A stretch of 64,000 nt of DNA from Arion vulgaris (GCA_020796225.1 CM036754.1:70641940-70705939); one strand, 5' to 3'; positions 1 through 10,929 are shown, numbered from the stretch's first letter. The notes: generated by a model from the letters alone, not told the origin. Program-made: numbers and translations.

Positions 1-687
1 TAATTAGGAACATAGATATACAAAAAGACAAGCATTCGATCCAACAAACAGGTTATGTTTTTTTCTGTAACCTAATGTGACTAATTACCTCAACAATAGC
101 AACATATATTCAGAGAACCGACTACTATGTAGACATTACTAAACAAGTGCATAAGATAAGAAAGTTCATTTCAATTACATTCAGCAACAATTTCCAAAGT
201 CTTTGGAACACACTCAAACTGATGATTTGACTAGAAATACATTTGAAAATGGAGACAGATTCTTAGAAAACTAAATCACAACCTTTCATCAGTGCCACTG
301 GAAATACTCAACATCACAGATGCTGAAATGGAAACATGCAGCTGATGCCATTATTGAATGCTTGATCCATTGCTAAAAATAGTCTACAGAAATCAGCCAT
401 TAGCCGTTTTCCAGGAAACATGCAGATACACTGCAAAGAAGGTAAGGCTTGCAACAAAACAATATAGTGTCCAAAAGACGCTTCTGTGGAATGGGGGCGC
501 TCAGTCCGCTAGCCATATGGAGTCAGATCATTTTGGCTAATACAGACTCCACCCTGAGAGACTCTTCCTTGTTGGTATAAGCATGGAAGTCTGAAGACAA
601 GAAGAAAATCTACTTAGTGGTAGTAATAAACTATGCTGTATAGATGAAAATATGTCATGTTTTTCAGATGTTTGTCTGTTTATCCAG
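1..687 (+). other. Intron of 14-3-3 epsilon, left edge
   Basis: I searched this stretch for the preceding 14-3-3 exon, which should encode the helix ending in an IREYR-like motif, and did not find it. No repeat family seen elsewhere in the window is recognisable here. Confidence 0.5.
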
Positions 688-794
688 ATCGAGGCTGAAC
701 TCAAAGAAATTTGTCTTGATATTCTGAGCGTAATTGACAAGAGCTTAATTCCATATGCAGCCACTGGGGAGTCTAAAGTCTTTTATTACAAAAT
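688..794 (+). CDS. YWHAE: 14-3-3 epsilon exon (IEAELKEIC to FYYKM)
   Basis: The acceptor AG is at 686-687 and the donor GTAAGC begins at 795. The exon starts in phase 0 and ends two bases into a Met codon. The peptide contains [16 protein letters not shown], which is strongly conserved in 14-3-3 proteins. Confidence 0.93.
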
Positions 795-3700
795 GTAAGC
801 ATATTTATTTTAAAACTGATCTTCCTGCCTGGATGAATGATGTATGTAGCCCGTTGTTGGGCATCGCTTTTTGTGTATATACATAAAAAATGTATAAAAC
901 TGAGGACTAATTTTAAAGGTTTAAGACACTTATTTAATGCACTATATATTATATATCTTCCTTGCATTCGCTTTCGTATGCTTGTATAAACCATGAGATG
1001 GGTTGCCTCTATGAAGCTGCATGTCAGTTGTTCTTCAAAAGTTCCCCATAGCTTACTCTGAAAGGTTTTTGCCCATGAGGCCATGTTTTGTTTCGTTGGT
1101 GTATGTATACCATATATATAAGAATACATACGATGACATTGGCAGAAACAGTTCAGTTCCACAGAATGTGAATTTTTGTGCCACTGCCAGACTGGTGCTA
1201 AATTGACACCTTAAATTCATGTGCATATTCAATACACACAGGCAGCAACCCAGATAGGGATATCAAAATTATGCAAAAACAAGATTTCAGTGCATTGAGA
1301 AATATGTTGAAATTAATAGAGACCAAATCTTAATACTAAGATAGAAACTTATCTATATCTTCTCTTATCTATATATATCTATAACATCAAGTTCTTAAGT
1401 GCGGTTCAGAGATAAAAAGAACAACTAGCAAAAAAGTATTTCTTTCTGTGCAGAGAGTTTGAAATGGAAAGGCAAGGTTTTTCAATGATACTGATGGAAA
1501 TAACTAAACAAACACCAGTGGGACGAGAGATTAACTGTTATGAGGCCCAGACGTCACACCAAGTGGCGATTGTGTTGTACATCAACTTCCAATAATCTAA
1601 CAGTTGTAGTAAATTTATATTCTAGTCCACCTTTATTAATTTAACCTAAAGTCATTCGTCATTTAAGGCTTCACATGTGAACATGGCTGTTTTCGATTTT
1701 AATTTAGTAAAAGGAGAAAATCTGGGGAAAAATTTAACAACTGACTTTTTTAACATGCAATTTTGACTTGAAATAATGGCTTATCTTCTGACATAAAAAC
1801 TTTTTTATTCATAAATAATGAAAATGTCCTGGATTGTGTAAATATGGCTGTAGTATGAGGAGAAATGTTTTATGGCTTGCAGATGTATGAGATATATTTA
1901 AATTGAGTGGTCAGTGACACTTTTGTTCTCATTTTACTATTTTGTTTTTCTTCTCACTAAAAATAATTGTGTATTTTCCTTTTCTTATTCTGAAATATTT
2001 TACCAATGTAAATAAACAGCACTCAATGCTAACATTTTCATATATAGTAAATGTTCCATATATATAAACAAGTTTGCCTGTCTGCCCAGCGTGTTCGTAG
2101 CACGTTGGACTACGGGTGACGAGCTCCCTGTGAGCGCGGGTTGAATTCCGCGGGCTGGCAGAAAAGCCACAGGTTCACCCGATTCACGGTGTTCGTGGCA
2201 CCGAAGGGTTACGATGTCCACGGCACCGAGTCGAAGAGCTAAAAGCTCAAGTGCTTCTGGATCAGTAAAAAAAAAAAGTTTTATTACAAAACTAAACAGC
2301 TGTCTGTATAAAAATATATAATTTAAAAAATGGCATGTAAAATGTGGCGGATATGCATGTTTGAATCTATTTCAGTATATATTAAGCGATTTTTAAGAGT
2401 TGTAGTACAGTGAATTCTCTCTTTTCCAACATAAAAAAAAAGTAAAGGAACCCTTTCATACCTTGTGGTATATAGGTCAATACAGTGTTAGGCCTGTATT
2501 TTTCATTGACCGTCGGCACACAATGGGTGATGTGGTCAGCATCACGCGGGGCCGCCTTTACTTTCCCAGAGCATGTCTGGTACCCATTTGAGGCTGGGTC
2601 GACCTGAGAGCCGCTGTGGTCGGGAAAAATTCCACGCACATTGCGGGAGCTGAACCCAGACCACCAGCCTTGCCAGGAGTTCACTAACAACTGCGCTACA
2701 GCGGCTCTCCTTTCCAACATACCTGGTAATGATAGTTTAGTTGTCAGATCACCATCACTGCACATCGAACAAATTAGTCCATATGTGCTCTGATCTGTCC
2801 CTAAGCGTGTGGCGACTAACGACACCGGTTCTTTGTTGGTTTACAATTCTTCTTTGTCTGTCAGCATAGTGTTCTTGTCGAGCTACACCACACTTAACTT
2901 TGAGTTCTTGCAGTCTGGTTAGAGTTGTAGATTCACTGCTATTACGTGAATCATGTACACATCCTCTCTCCCTTAAAGAATTTATAATATCAGCCTGGTC
3001 CATTGCTCGCCCACTTTGTACAGCAGCCATACCTGCAAGCCTATCTGCACGTTTATTCACCCTTACACCTGCATGCCCTGGCACAAAAATAAAAGTGATC
3101 TTTGTCGGCTTAGACCTCCCCAGCGACTCCATCCAATGTCTCCTAGCACCTGGTAATGATGTGGCCAACAAATAGGCAAAGGAAAGGATCAAACTACCTC
3201 TGCCTAATATAAGCATAAATTATCATTAGGCACAGAGGTTTGTCACAAAAATATACAGGATGAAGTGGGAAATGAACACATGCTTCCAGATAAATGATGC
3301 ATGTTCCCAGCTGAACAAAAGCGCAGGTGGTAATCTTCAGATTACACTCAGACCGAAATACCACATTGTAAGCATGTTAAAGATAGGAACTTCTGATGGG
3401 TGTGACAACTAACTTCTGAACATCTTTTACAAAGCATTTAAGGAGCAGAGAACACTGATACTACCGTCGTCAGTGCCATTGGAGGACACATTCTTAGGTG
3501 ATTTGACAACCTGGGGAGTACCACTGGTTTCTTTGAACAGATTGAATTGGAAATAAAAAAAAAAAGAAATCTGCATTTAGTATACTTCAAAATATGTTCT
3601 CTGAAGTTATCAATACAAATGTTAATCTGAAGGAACCATATCACGTATGTATGTGATGCTGTCAAATTTTATTTTTAACTCACAAGTGAATTTGTTTAGT

Positions 3701-5144
3701 TGCATAGACACTTTTAGAATTTGAGTGAGTTACATATATGACTAAAGTTTGCTGCTTTCATTTACAGGAAGGGAGATTACCACAGGTACTTAGCGGAGTT
3801 TGCTACTGGTAACGACAGAAAAGAAGCTGCAGAGAACAGTTTAGTTGCCTACAAAGCTGCCAGCGACATAGCTATGACAGAATTGGCACCAACTCACCCT
3901 ATCCGCCTAGGCCTGGCTCTCAACTTCTCAGTATTCTACTATGAGATATTGAATTCCCCAGAACGTGCTTGCCGGCTGGCCAAAGCAGCTTTTGATGATG
4001 CTATAGCTGAATTAGATACATTAAGTGAAGACAGTTACAAGGATTCTACGTTGATCATGCAGTTGCTTCGAGACAACCTCACACTATGGACGTCAGACAT
4101 GCAAGGAGAAAATGAATGTAAATAATTTCAATTTTTTAATGTGTTGTATTTCTTATTGAACCATGTATAAAATAATTTAATGTGAGTACTATACTATAAG
4201 TAGCATGGTTATACATCTTTGGTGCTAGAGCACATTTTGTATTTCACCTCACCCGTGTGGTGCTGGGGCCCGAAAGGGAAGTAAACAATAGTACCGCTGC
4301 GACTAATGTGGGGGCCTAGAGAAGCTACCGTAGTAAATAAAAAGCATCGCAGAAATCGAATGTACTTGCCTACTTGTAGGCACATAATTGGCACACCGTT
4401 CAAATGCACTTTTGGCTCAGATCACATACAAATCACACCGAGTAGTTAGCAAGTGTTCGATATGGAGCGTTAGAAGTATTTCAGCTGAAAATTGTGCACC
4501 CTTGTCCTAAAGTGAACAATCAAATTCTGTTTTAGGAATATTCATTGATCAAAATCTATAGCATATTAAGTTGGATATTTTACACTTTCTGCATTCTTTG
4601 TCTCTCTTTTCTCTTTGTGAAAAATATTAATTATTCTGTGAAAGAGTATGAGTGAGAGATAACAGACGTGTTAATGCGCCTTTAGAAGAATGGGAAAAAC
4701 GTATATATACACTTCCTTTATATACGTCCTTAGCAGCTAAAGGGTTAAATTGATGGACGTCTTAGGGACATTTATTATTTATGATAGTTCTCTTAGAGAC
4801 ATTTATTATTTATGATGGTAGTCTTTGATTATGATAGTCATCTTTGATTATGATAGTCATCTTTGATTATGATAGTCGCTGAGAGACATTTATTATTTAT
4901 GATAGTCCATCTTAGAGACATTTATGATAGACGTCTTTGATTATGGTAGCAGTCTTTGATTATGATAGACGTCTTTGATTATGATAGTCATCTTTGATTA
5001 TGATAGTCGTCTGAGAGACATTTATTATTTATGATACACATGTATGTTGCTTGTACACACAACAATTGTGAGTATTTGTCATCTGCAGGTGGAGAACAAC
5101 CAGACCAGGGTGCACAGGAGATTGAAAGAGAGGATGTATCCTAA
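688..5144 (+). CDS. YWHAE: 14-3-3 epsilon protein, 3' part of gene (three coding exons)
   Basis: 14-3-3 proteins are dimeric cytosolic adaptors that bind phosphoserine or phosphothreonine motifs on client proteins. Coding exons 688-794, 3768-4117 and 5089-5144 join in phase (2 then 1) to give 170 residues, matching roughly residue 87 to the C-terminus of a family usually near 255 long; the N-terminal dimerisation helices are left of the window. The groove motifs YHRYLAEF (with the Arg-Tyr pair that contacts phosphate) and [12 protein letters not shown] (with the conserved Asn) are present. The stretch SDIAMTEL marks the epsilon class; zeta-type proteins differ here. All introns are GT-AG. The C-terminal tail is short, acidic and divergent, ending EREDVS, as is normal for this family. 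The gene runs toward FTSJ3, which is on the other strand. Confidence 0.95.
955..1130 (-). mobile_element. LINE fragment, end of an RNase H-type element
   Basis: On the minus strand it reads [21 protein letters not shown] related peptide, AKLWGTLEE...[11 protein letters not shown], is encoded on the plus strand near 26920-27000. The two copies support each other. It lies in an intron and is a short decayed remnant. Confidence 0.6.
1200..2075. other. 14-3-3 epsilon intron, nothing recognised
   Basis: AT-rich intron sequence with no coding signal and no match to the repeat families found elsewhere in the window. Confidence 0.4.
2076..2268 (+). repeat. SINE family E, copy 1
   Basis: A tRNA-like head has a B-box-like segment, GCGGGTTGAATTCCG, followed by GGCAGAAAAGCCACAGG and ending GTGCTTCTGGATC plus an A run. 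Other copies are near 40568-40762 (+) and 41343-41515 (-). The flanks end in AAGTTT on both sides, a possible short target duplication. Confidence 0.75.
2434..2710 (-). repeat. SINE family C, copy 1, with target duplication
   Basis: Read on the minus strand it starts GAGAGCCGCTGTAGCGCAG, a tRNA-like A-box region, then a B-box-like GGTTCAGCTCCCGC, and ends in a TACTTT-like tail. The direct repeat TTTCCAACATA flanks it at 2423-2433 and 2711-2721. Related copies are at 12659-12925 and 60728-60998. Confidence 0.85.
2755..3216 (-). mobile_element. LINE fragment encoding an RNase H C-terminal part
   Basis: A 153-codon frame contains [20 protein letters not shown], the end of a retrotransposon RNase H domain, where His-Ala-Gly-Val precedes the conserved Asn and Asp. 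It shares a long stretch with the element at 11220-11558 ([20 protein letters not shown]). It is an intronic remnant, inactive by length. Confidence 0.8.
3768..4117 (+). CDS. YWHAE: 14-3-3 epsilon exon ([11 protein letters not shown] to DMQGENE)
   Basis: The acceptor is TTTACAG and the donor GTAAAT begins at 4118. The exon encodes the C-terminal ligand-binding helices, almost unchanged from other animals. If the donor is ignored the frame stops two codons later, so an unspliced form would lose only the variable tail. Confidence 0.95.
4248..4473 (+). repeat. SINE family B, copy 1
   Basis: Family B reads GTGTGGTGCCAGGGCCC, then a module AATAGTACCACTGCGAC, then GTAAATAAAAAGC, then GCCTACTTGTAGGCGCATAA, then CAGATCACATACAAATCAC, and ends ATATGGAGCGTTCGAAGAAG. 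This copy lacks part of the CATGTCGTAAGAGG segment. It lies in the last intron of 14-3-3 epsilon. Confidence 0.75.
4745..5035 (+). repeat. Minisatellite, imperfect 18-28 bp units
   Basis: About a dozen imperfect units alternate between TCTTTGATTATGATAGTCA and a longer form with AGAGACATTTATTATTTATG. It fills most of the last 14-3-3 epsilon intron and ends about 50 bases before the final acceptor. Confidence 0.85.
5089..5144 (+). CDS. YWHAE: 14-3-3 epsilon terminal coding exon (acidic tail)
   Basis: The acceptor is ATCTGCAG. Joined in phase 1, the exon completes a Cys codon and reads [17 protein letters not shown], then TAA at 5142-5144. Tails like this are poorly conserved, so support comes from the splice site, the phase, the acidic composition and the position. 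Confidence 0.8.
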
Positions 5145-7065
5145 GACTGTTCTGGCTTAGTGTACTGAAATTTTGAAGCTACAAAATTTTTGTTCGTCAT
5201 TTTCTTACCAAAACTGCTACATATGAGGATCTTGGTTCCCAGTTCTCATTTTTGAGATGTGACATAAAAATCTTTTCTTAAAATTTAGCAAACTGATCAT
5301 TTTTGAAACAAAAAAACAACCAAAAAAAAAAACAACAAAAGGAAAGACAAATCCCCTCTTCCTGTGGGTGATAATGTTTATATTACGAATATATTGTCAG
5401 TGCTGCAAGTTCTACTTTTGTGTCCAAATGTGAGTTAAAAATTATAAACATGTCAAAAAAAATGAGCAAATGTGGTATTTGTGTGTTTAGATTTGGTCTC
5501 AACTTGTCTTTTGAAAATGTCCTAGTATTCCTTTCTTGGGTTGTCGTTTTTTGCTAACGCAGGTTTTGTCTGTCTAGTTTCATCAAAGCTGTAACAGTCT
5601 TGTGAAGAAAGACTTGCTGTGTATTATCATGTATGCTTACTGCCACTTTCTCATTTGGCCTCCAATCTCTTCTTGATATGAAAGGTATCCTATGTGTGAG
5701 TGTATGTACCATTCATATGTATAAATAGCTGTAAAAATGTAAAGTGTTGTGGCACATTTGTCACTGATAGAACAAGTAAAACATTGTAACTATACACTGT
5801 TTAGCTGTCAGATACAGAAAATATCAAGCATTGTATTTCATCTCACGTTGGCAGTGACCATCACTGGTGCTTGATTTGGTGTATTGAGTGAGCAGAATTT
5901 TGTTGTTTAGACATTTTGTATTATTTGTTGCAATTATCCCTCCTTGATCAATCTCTTTCAAAAATAAACTCGCACTTATTACTTAACTGATTGGCTCCCA
6001 TTAGCCGCTGGGAGCGCCACTGTGTATTTCTTTTAGATCTAATTTAAAGAAAATTCATTTATCTACAAATTGGTATATTACTAATAAAAATTGATTAATA
6101 ATTAAGGAAACTGCAGATGAATTTGTACATACACCTGCATTGGGAAAATAGAACATTCAATTCAGCCACAACCCATTTTTTCAGTTCGGTAGCCAATCAG
6201 TTAATTAGGGGTAATATGAGGATCTTCTGAAATTCGAAAAAAAAAAACCTTCAAAAGTATAGGTTACGTGTCACATTGAACACATTAGCTGAAAGTTATG
6301 GTCACAAGTCATTTGATAATGGTTTTTGCCTGACATAAGAACAAGGAGGGTTAATTCCTTTGACTCTGTTTAGTTTAATACAGTATATTGTAGATGTCAA
6401 TTAGCAATAATTTATTTTCATTTTTTTGGTTGCTTAGTGTGCAAATATTATAGGCTGGAGAAAGACAGTGGTTTACTTATATGCAGTGGCTTCCACTGGC
6501 ATATTTACATCACAATGACTTGGAATGGGTGCTCACCAAGGTCCATTTACCTGCTGTTTGAGCAATGCAGGAAATATATCACTTCTACTAAATTTGGTGT
6601 TCTGTCATTGTTAGTTTTGTCTTCTTTACATTTATATATTTCAATCTGTTTAATTTGAAATGTGTACCAAGGTAAATACATTAATCTTAATTTATATCAA
6701 CTTGAATATAGTTTTTTTATAAAAAGTAAAAATTACAGAATCTGTTTCCCCTTCACCCATACTGCTTCTAGTTATTACACCGTAAAAGTTTGCACTTGCA
6801 TACGGTTATATTGTTTATTTGCAGTTTCCTCGTAATTATTCATGAAAATATGCAGTGTAGGAAATAAGTCTCCACATGATAAACTCTTGATTACTTGTCA
6901 ACTAGGGCAGGTTATCAATCCCATTAGAAGCATGCTTTTATCAGTGCTCGTTAATGTTTATTCTCAAGAATTCTAAATTGATATTTTAGGCAAAGATTAA
7001 CATTTGGCTCTGCATTGTATTTAGATAATGAAATGTTTGAAATCAGTGATCCTACAAAATAAAGA
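5145..7065 (+). other. YWHAE: Probable 3' UTR and downstream region of 14-3-3 epsilon
   Basis: There is no coding potential here. AATAAA hexamers at 5963-5968 and 7058-7063 are candidate polyadenylation signals, giving 3' UTRs of about 0.85 or 1.95 kb. The sequence is AT-rich, with several A runs near 5310-5340. I see no SINE or LINE in it, which fits transcribed UTR. The true end is unknown. Confidence 0.5.
5963..5968 (+). terminator. Candidate polyadenylation signal AATAAA
   Basis: A canonical hexamer about 820 bases after the 14-3-3 epsilon stop codon. A second one lies at 7058-7063. The sequence does not show which is used. Confidence 0.4.
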
Positions 7066-7429
7066 AATTATAGAACTTCGTCTCTCGTTGTATTTGATCA
7101 CTTTGAAACCATTTTCAGCATACATATTTAGAGTTAGTTCAGTGTGCTTTAGGAGACCTGTGACATATAGAACTATTTGTCATGCTTTTTCAATCTTTAA
7201 TTAAATCTATATTCAAGTGCAAACGTACTCACTTTGTTAGTCTTTTCTGTCATTAAAATGTTGTAAATGTGTGTTCATTGCCAATGTCTTATATAAGCAA
7301 ACATTGTAGGCACATTCTTAGCATTGTTTGTGGTTGTGTGGTTTTCATGTACGCACGCACACAAAAAAACATTTATCTTGACAAAACTAGAGAAGTGTAC
7401 CAGTGGTTCGCACTGAGATGTCAGTTCTT

Positions 7430-7652
7430 TGAACACTCCATGTTAACCACTGTGTGATTTGTATGTGATGTGAACCTAAGAGCAATTGTACGTTGTACCA
7501 GTTATGCGCCCACAACCTCCGATTTTTGCAATGCTTTTTATTTACTAGGGTAGTTTCCTAGGTCCTACATTAGTCGCCTTTTACGACATGCCTTGTAGGT
7601 CACAGTGGTACTATTCTTTGCTTCCTTGAGCCTGGCACAACACGGGCAGAGG
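7430..7652 (-). repeat. SINE family B, copy 2
   Basis: Reverse orientation, from GAACACTCCATGTTAACCAC to GCACAACACGGGC. Nearly full length with scattered substitutions. It lies downstream of 14-3-3 epsilon. Confidence 0.75.
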
Positions 7653-7659
7653 TGTTAGT

Positions 7660-8139
7660 TGCGGGATGGATGCCTTACAGGATAAGATGTGTTCACAATT
7701 AAATGTCAGAATACATATAGTGATGTGGTACAATGACCAATGTGTTTGCTTTAATGGAGATGCTCACCGACTGGAAGACTTTCCTTTCTTTCTTTCTCAA
7801 ATCCTGTTTGCCTCACAGCGTCAGGTCAAGAAGAGATTTCTAAACGGGCCCTAGTATGCGCTTTGTAAATAGTCTCTTTAGTCTCTCTGTGAGGTCCATC
7901 TTTGTGTGGCCGGCCTTTTGCATTGTACCCATTGTATCGGGGCAGCATTGCTCTTTGAGGTGCACTGTCTGATGGTAATCTGCTTACGTGGCGAACTATT
8001 TAATTTGTTGTTTCTTGATGAAGTCTAGTACTGATGTTGTACACACTTTTTTCTGATGTCATTTCTCCAATAAGTGCTTAGTTCTTTTCAGTTGGTGGGT
8101 TGCTCTGGTGATACCAGACACTCATTTTCAGCAAGGAGG
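7660..8139. other. Intergenic, nothing recognised
   Basis: A 62-codon open frame at 7666-7854 has no recognisable similarity. A short stretch near 7795-7840 (CTGTTTGCCTCACAGCGTC) recurs loosely at 58793-58825, so part may be an old repeat. Confidence 0.35.
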
Positions 8140-9850
8140 TTGTTTAGAATCTGTCAACGCAAAGTTCACTGGGATTGTGTACCACGAAAAGAAAAGGATG
8201 ATTAAATCAATGAGAAAGCCACAAATACCAACACAAGACGATTATTATAATATGAGCAGATTGGAACAAGTTGTCATTCTGCGCCTTAGAAAAGGACACA
8301 ATTGACTCTGCAGCCACATGTATAAAAATTCAAGATTGGCAATTCAGCCATGTGGACAGGTACACCAGACTGTAGAGCACATACATTGAGGCAAACTCAC
8401 TGGCCTAACGAAACAACACTCAACAGAAAACTACACAGACCTGTGTGAGCTACGAGGCGTGTTCAAATGAAAACGGGACTTGTGGATTTATTTTAAAAGT
8501 ATACGCAAATTAACAGTTTCAATGTAATTAAACAAAGCAACCACTTGTGAATAAGAATGCACCTGGGTTCATCAGAAAAAATCTCTGTATGCATTTAGGC
8601 AAGCATCCCACTGTTTAGGTAGACGTCGAATGCTGTCCGAGAAAAAGGTGCATGGCTGAACAATGTGGTCACCGCTGTCTTCACGTCTGTGTCACTGTTG
8701 AATCGCTGTCCCTTTAGTGCTTTCTTCAACGGTCCGAACAAATGGAAATCACAGGACAATGGGACTATAGGCTGGGTGATGAAGAACTCCCAATTCTTGT
8801 TTGTCAATGTTTCCTGCACAATTTTTCGACGTGGGACGAGCTTGTCGTGGAGAAGAATCACACCTTGAGAAAGCTTGCCTGGTCGGTTAGCCTTGATGGC
8901 CTTATGCTGCTTGTCTAAAGTGTCTTTATAATGGGCGGCATTGATGTTGACACCAGGTTCCTTAAAATCGGCCAACAAAAGCCCTTCCTGGTCAAAAAAT
9001 GTCACCATAACCTTCCCAGCAGAAACCTGTGTCTTGAATATTTTGGGTTTTGGTGAACCTGGATGTTTCCATTGCATGCTGTCAATTTTGCTGCTTGGTT
9101 CATAGTGGTGGCACCACGATTCACCTGCCACAATGCTCAATAGAAATGCATCACCTTCTGTCCTGTAACGCATCAAGTGGTTCAAACTCCACCCCATCCG
9201 TCCTTCCTTATGGTGGTCAGTCAACATCCGTGGGACCCAATGTGAACACACCTTCCGATAGTTCAATTTCTTCCGAACAACCATGTAGGCTGTCCCAATT
9301 GACATGGAATTCTTCTGCAAGCGAACGAATGCTCCGACGACGGTCAGTCAGTACTGCTTTATCAAGCAAGGCTATGGCTTCTTCTGTTGCAACAATATCG
9401 CCTGACCTGGCCGTGCAAGATCTGCTGTTAACTCACGCCTGTCTTTAAACATACGCGCCCATTCCATCACTGTTGTCCTCGACAAACATTTGTCACCATA
9501 TGCTGCCTTCATTCTCTGATGAATGTCTACTGCTTGACATCCTTCAAATGAAAGAAACTGGATCACAGCACGCTGATTTACGGATGGGTTCGGAATCACA
9601 CCTGCCATATTGTTAAGTCTCATGCAGCACATATGCATGCTGGGAAGATGAACACGTGACCGCATGTTAATAATTATTGGATACTCATTACTAGTGCAAA
9701 ATGTCATCAATATCCGTGCACTCTAGCACGCATGGTGTAACGAGTCCCGTTTTCATTTGAACACGCCGTCATACAAAGACAACATTGAATATATAGACAA
9801 ATTTCAAGCGAACGAAAGGAAGGAATTGTGTATACCTAGGTTTTTTTGCG
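8140..9850 (+). mobile_element. LINE 3' fragment split by a mariner
   Basis: Before the mariner the plus strand reads SRLEQVVILRLRKGHN, the region after the RNase H domain in many LINEs. The same tail appears uninterrupted on the minus strand near 27950-28215 and in part near 48390-48480. After the mariner the tail resumes with ACAACATTGAATATATAGAC. Confidence 0.75.
8453..9771 (-). mobile_element. Mariner-like DNA transposon, full length but dead
   Basis: The element is 1319 bp, bounded by TA at 8451-8452 and 9772-9773. Its terminal inverted repeats share GGCGTGTTCAAATGAAAACG on the outer ends. The minus strand encodes a transposase in pieces: an N-terminal helix-turn-helix part (9710-9372, containing SRTTVMEWARMFKDRRE), a short middle part in another frame, and a C-terminal part (9320-8595, containing HHYEPSSK, HPGSPKPKIFK and CDFHLFGPLKKAL). 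The first catalytic Asp of the mariner DD34D triad is lost (AGESW where GDETW is usual). The second (LLHD) and third (CDFHLFG) remain. At least two frameshifts break the frame, so it cannot make transposase. Confidence 0.92.
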
Positions 9851-9859
9851 TGGAATGTT

Positions 9860-10145
9860 TTAGATAGTCATAATAATCTGAATCTTTCCTGGGTTTGTCC
9901 ACACAGCTTACATAACTGTCACTAGTGAGATGCACTCGGTCACTGACTGCTTTATGTGCCCAGAAAAAAGAGCATTACCACAAGTTGTCATATCTGGTTT
10001 CCAAGCTAGATTAGATGACATGTCTATAGAGTTCTTCAAACATGCAAGCATAAAAATGAAATGCTCTGGTTCTGGGCTTTCAACCAGAATAGTAACACTG
10101 CAACCTAAGAGGAGACTAAGGTATATCTAGGGAAGCTACCCTAGT
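9860..10145. other. Intergenic, nothing recognised
   Basis: A 66-codon frame at 9930-10130 has no family signature. Possibly old LINE sequence, but I cannot support that. Confidence 0.3.
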
Positions 10146-10149
10146 AAAT

Positions 10150-10345
10150 CTTCTGCGTTCTCACTAGATTGAGATTTTGGATTCTCTAATAAAGGCAGCC
10201 ATCTGTCTCAGATTATCAGCCACGCCATACAGTTTGTCTTGGACGCTAGTGTAAGCAGGCCACCTCTTTCTTCTCAAGTCTGCATACTGGGGGCAGTTCT
10301 GTAGGATATAATTCCTATGATTTCTGCTTCCTGCTTTGTGCGGCC
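10150..10345 (-). mobile_element. LINE 3' end fragment
   Basis: The minus strand contains QNCPQYADLR, then VQDKLYGVADNLRQMAAFI, typical of the terminal segment after RNase H in LINEs of this kind. Decayed. Confidence 0.6.
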
Positions 10346-10544
10346 TCTTCCCGCATTAAGTTTTGGCCACTCGTGATGGTAGGTCTGACATTCATACTGT
10401 GTGGCTAAATATACAAGGCAGATTGGCAACTGTAGAATCTGTTATCCCATTCCTCATTGTGAGGGGTTGTTGCACCATGTTATGCGCTTTACGGCCTGGT
10501 GCATCCGTTTTCTGCAAGCATTTGTTTCGGGTTAGCATTCCCTA

Positions 10545-10665
10545 GCGGACACATGCTTCCGATTTCAGCCAAACCTCCTTAGTTGCCTCTTACAACATGC
10601 GTGGCAGGTAACAGTGGTTCTATTCTTTACACCCCAAATTTGGGCCCCGTAGCCACTGGCGACCT
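10545..10665 (-). repeat. SINE family D, partial copy
   Basis: Reverse copy of the 5' half of family D (ACCCCAAATTTGGGCCC, GGTAACAGTGGTTCTATTC). It abuts a plus-strand family B half at 10667, so the two are head to head. Confidence 0.65.
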
Positions 10666-10666
10666 A

Positions 10667-10795
10667 GTAAATAAAAAGCGTTAACAGAAATCTGATGTGC
10701 TGGCCTACTTGTAGATGTATAACTGGCCCAACGTCCAACCGCTCTTAGGCTCAGATCACATACAAATCACAAAGAGTAGTCGATATGGAGTGTTC
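10667..10795 (+). repeat. SINE family B, 5'-truncated copy
   Basis: Begins at TAGTAAATAAAAAGC and runs through CAGATCACATACAAATCAC to ATATGGAGTGTTC. It is followed at 10800-10925 by the 3' tail that belongs to family I. Confidence 0.7.
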
Positions 10796-10799
10796 AAAA

Positions 10800-10925
10800 A
10801 ATGACATTTCTACAAAAATATTTATCCTGAAAAATGACATTAAGAACACTAACCAGTGCTACAGAGTTTCTATACCGCTGCTGAGAATTTCCTGTGTTTG
10901 AAAAAGTATATGGCCATCATCAACT
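10800..10925 (+). repeat. SINE family I 3' tail
   Basis: Contains AACACTAACCAGTGCTACAG and a TTCCTGTGTTTGA segment, matching the ends of the copies at 27468-27850, 40770-40912 and 47105-47262. Confidence 0.55.
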
Positions 10926-10929
10926 TACT

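Noticed and set aside
1..687. Upstream exon of 14-3-3 epsilon
   Set aside because: I looked for the conserved helix sequences that precede IEAELKEIC and saw none, so these exons lie outside the window.
3438..3665. 75-codon minus-strand frame in a 14-3-3 epsilon intron
   Set aside because: No signature, no splice context and no similarity to other sequences in the window.
4745..5035. CRISPR-like array
   Set aside because: Units are imperfect and contiguous with no unique spacers, and the DNA is eukaryotic. It is a minisatellite.
9050..9448. 132-codon plus-strand frame
   Set aside because: Antisense shadow of the mariner transposase.
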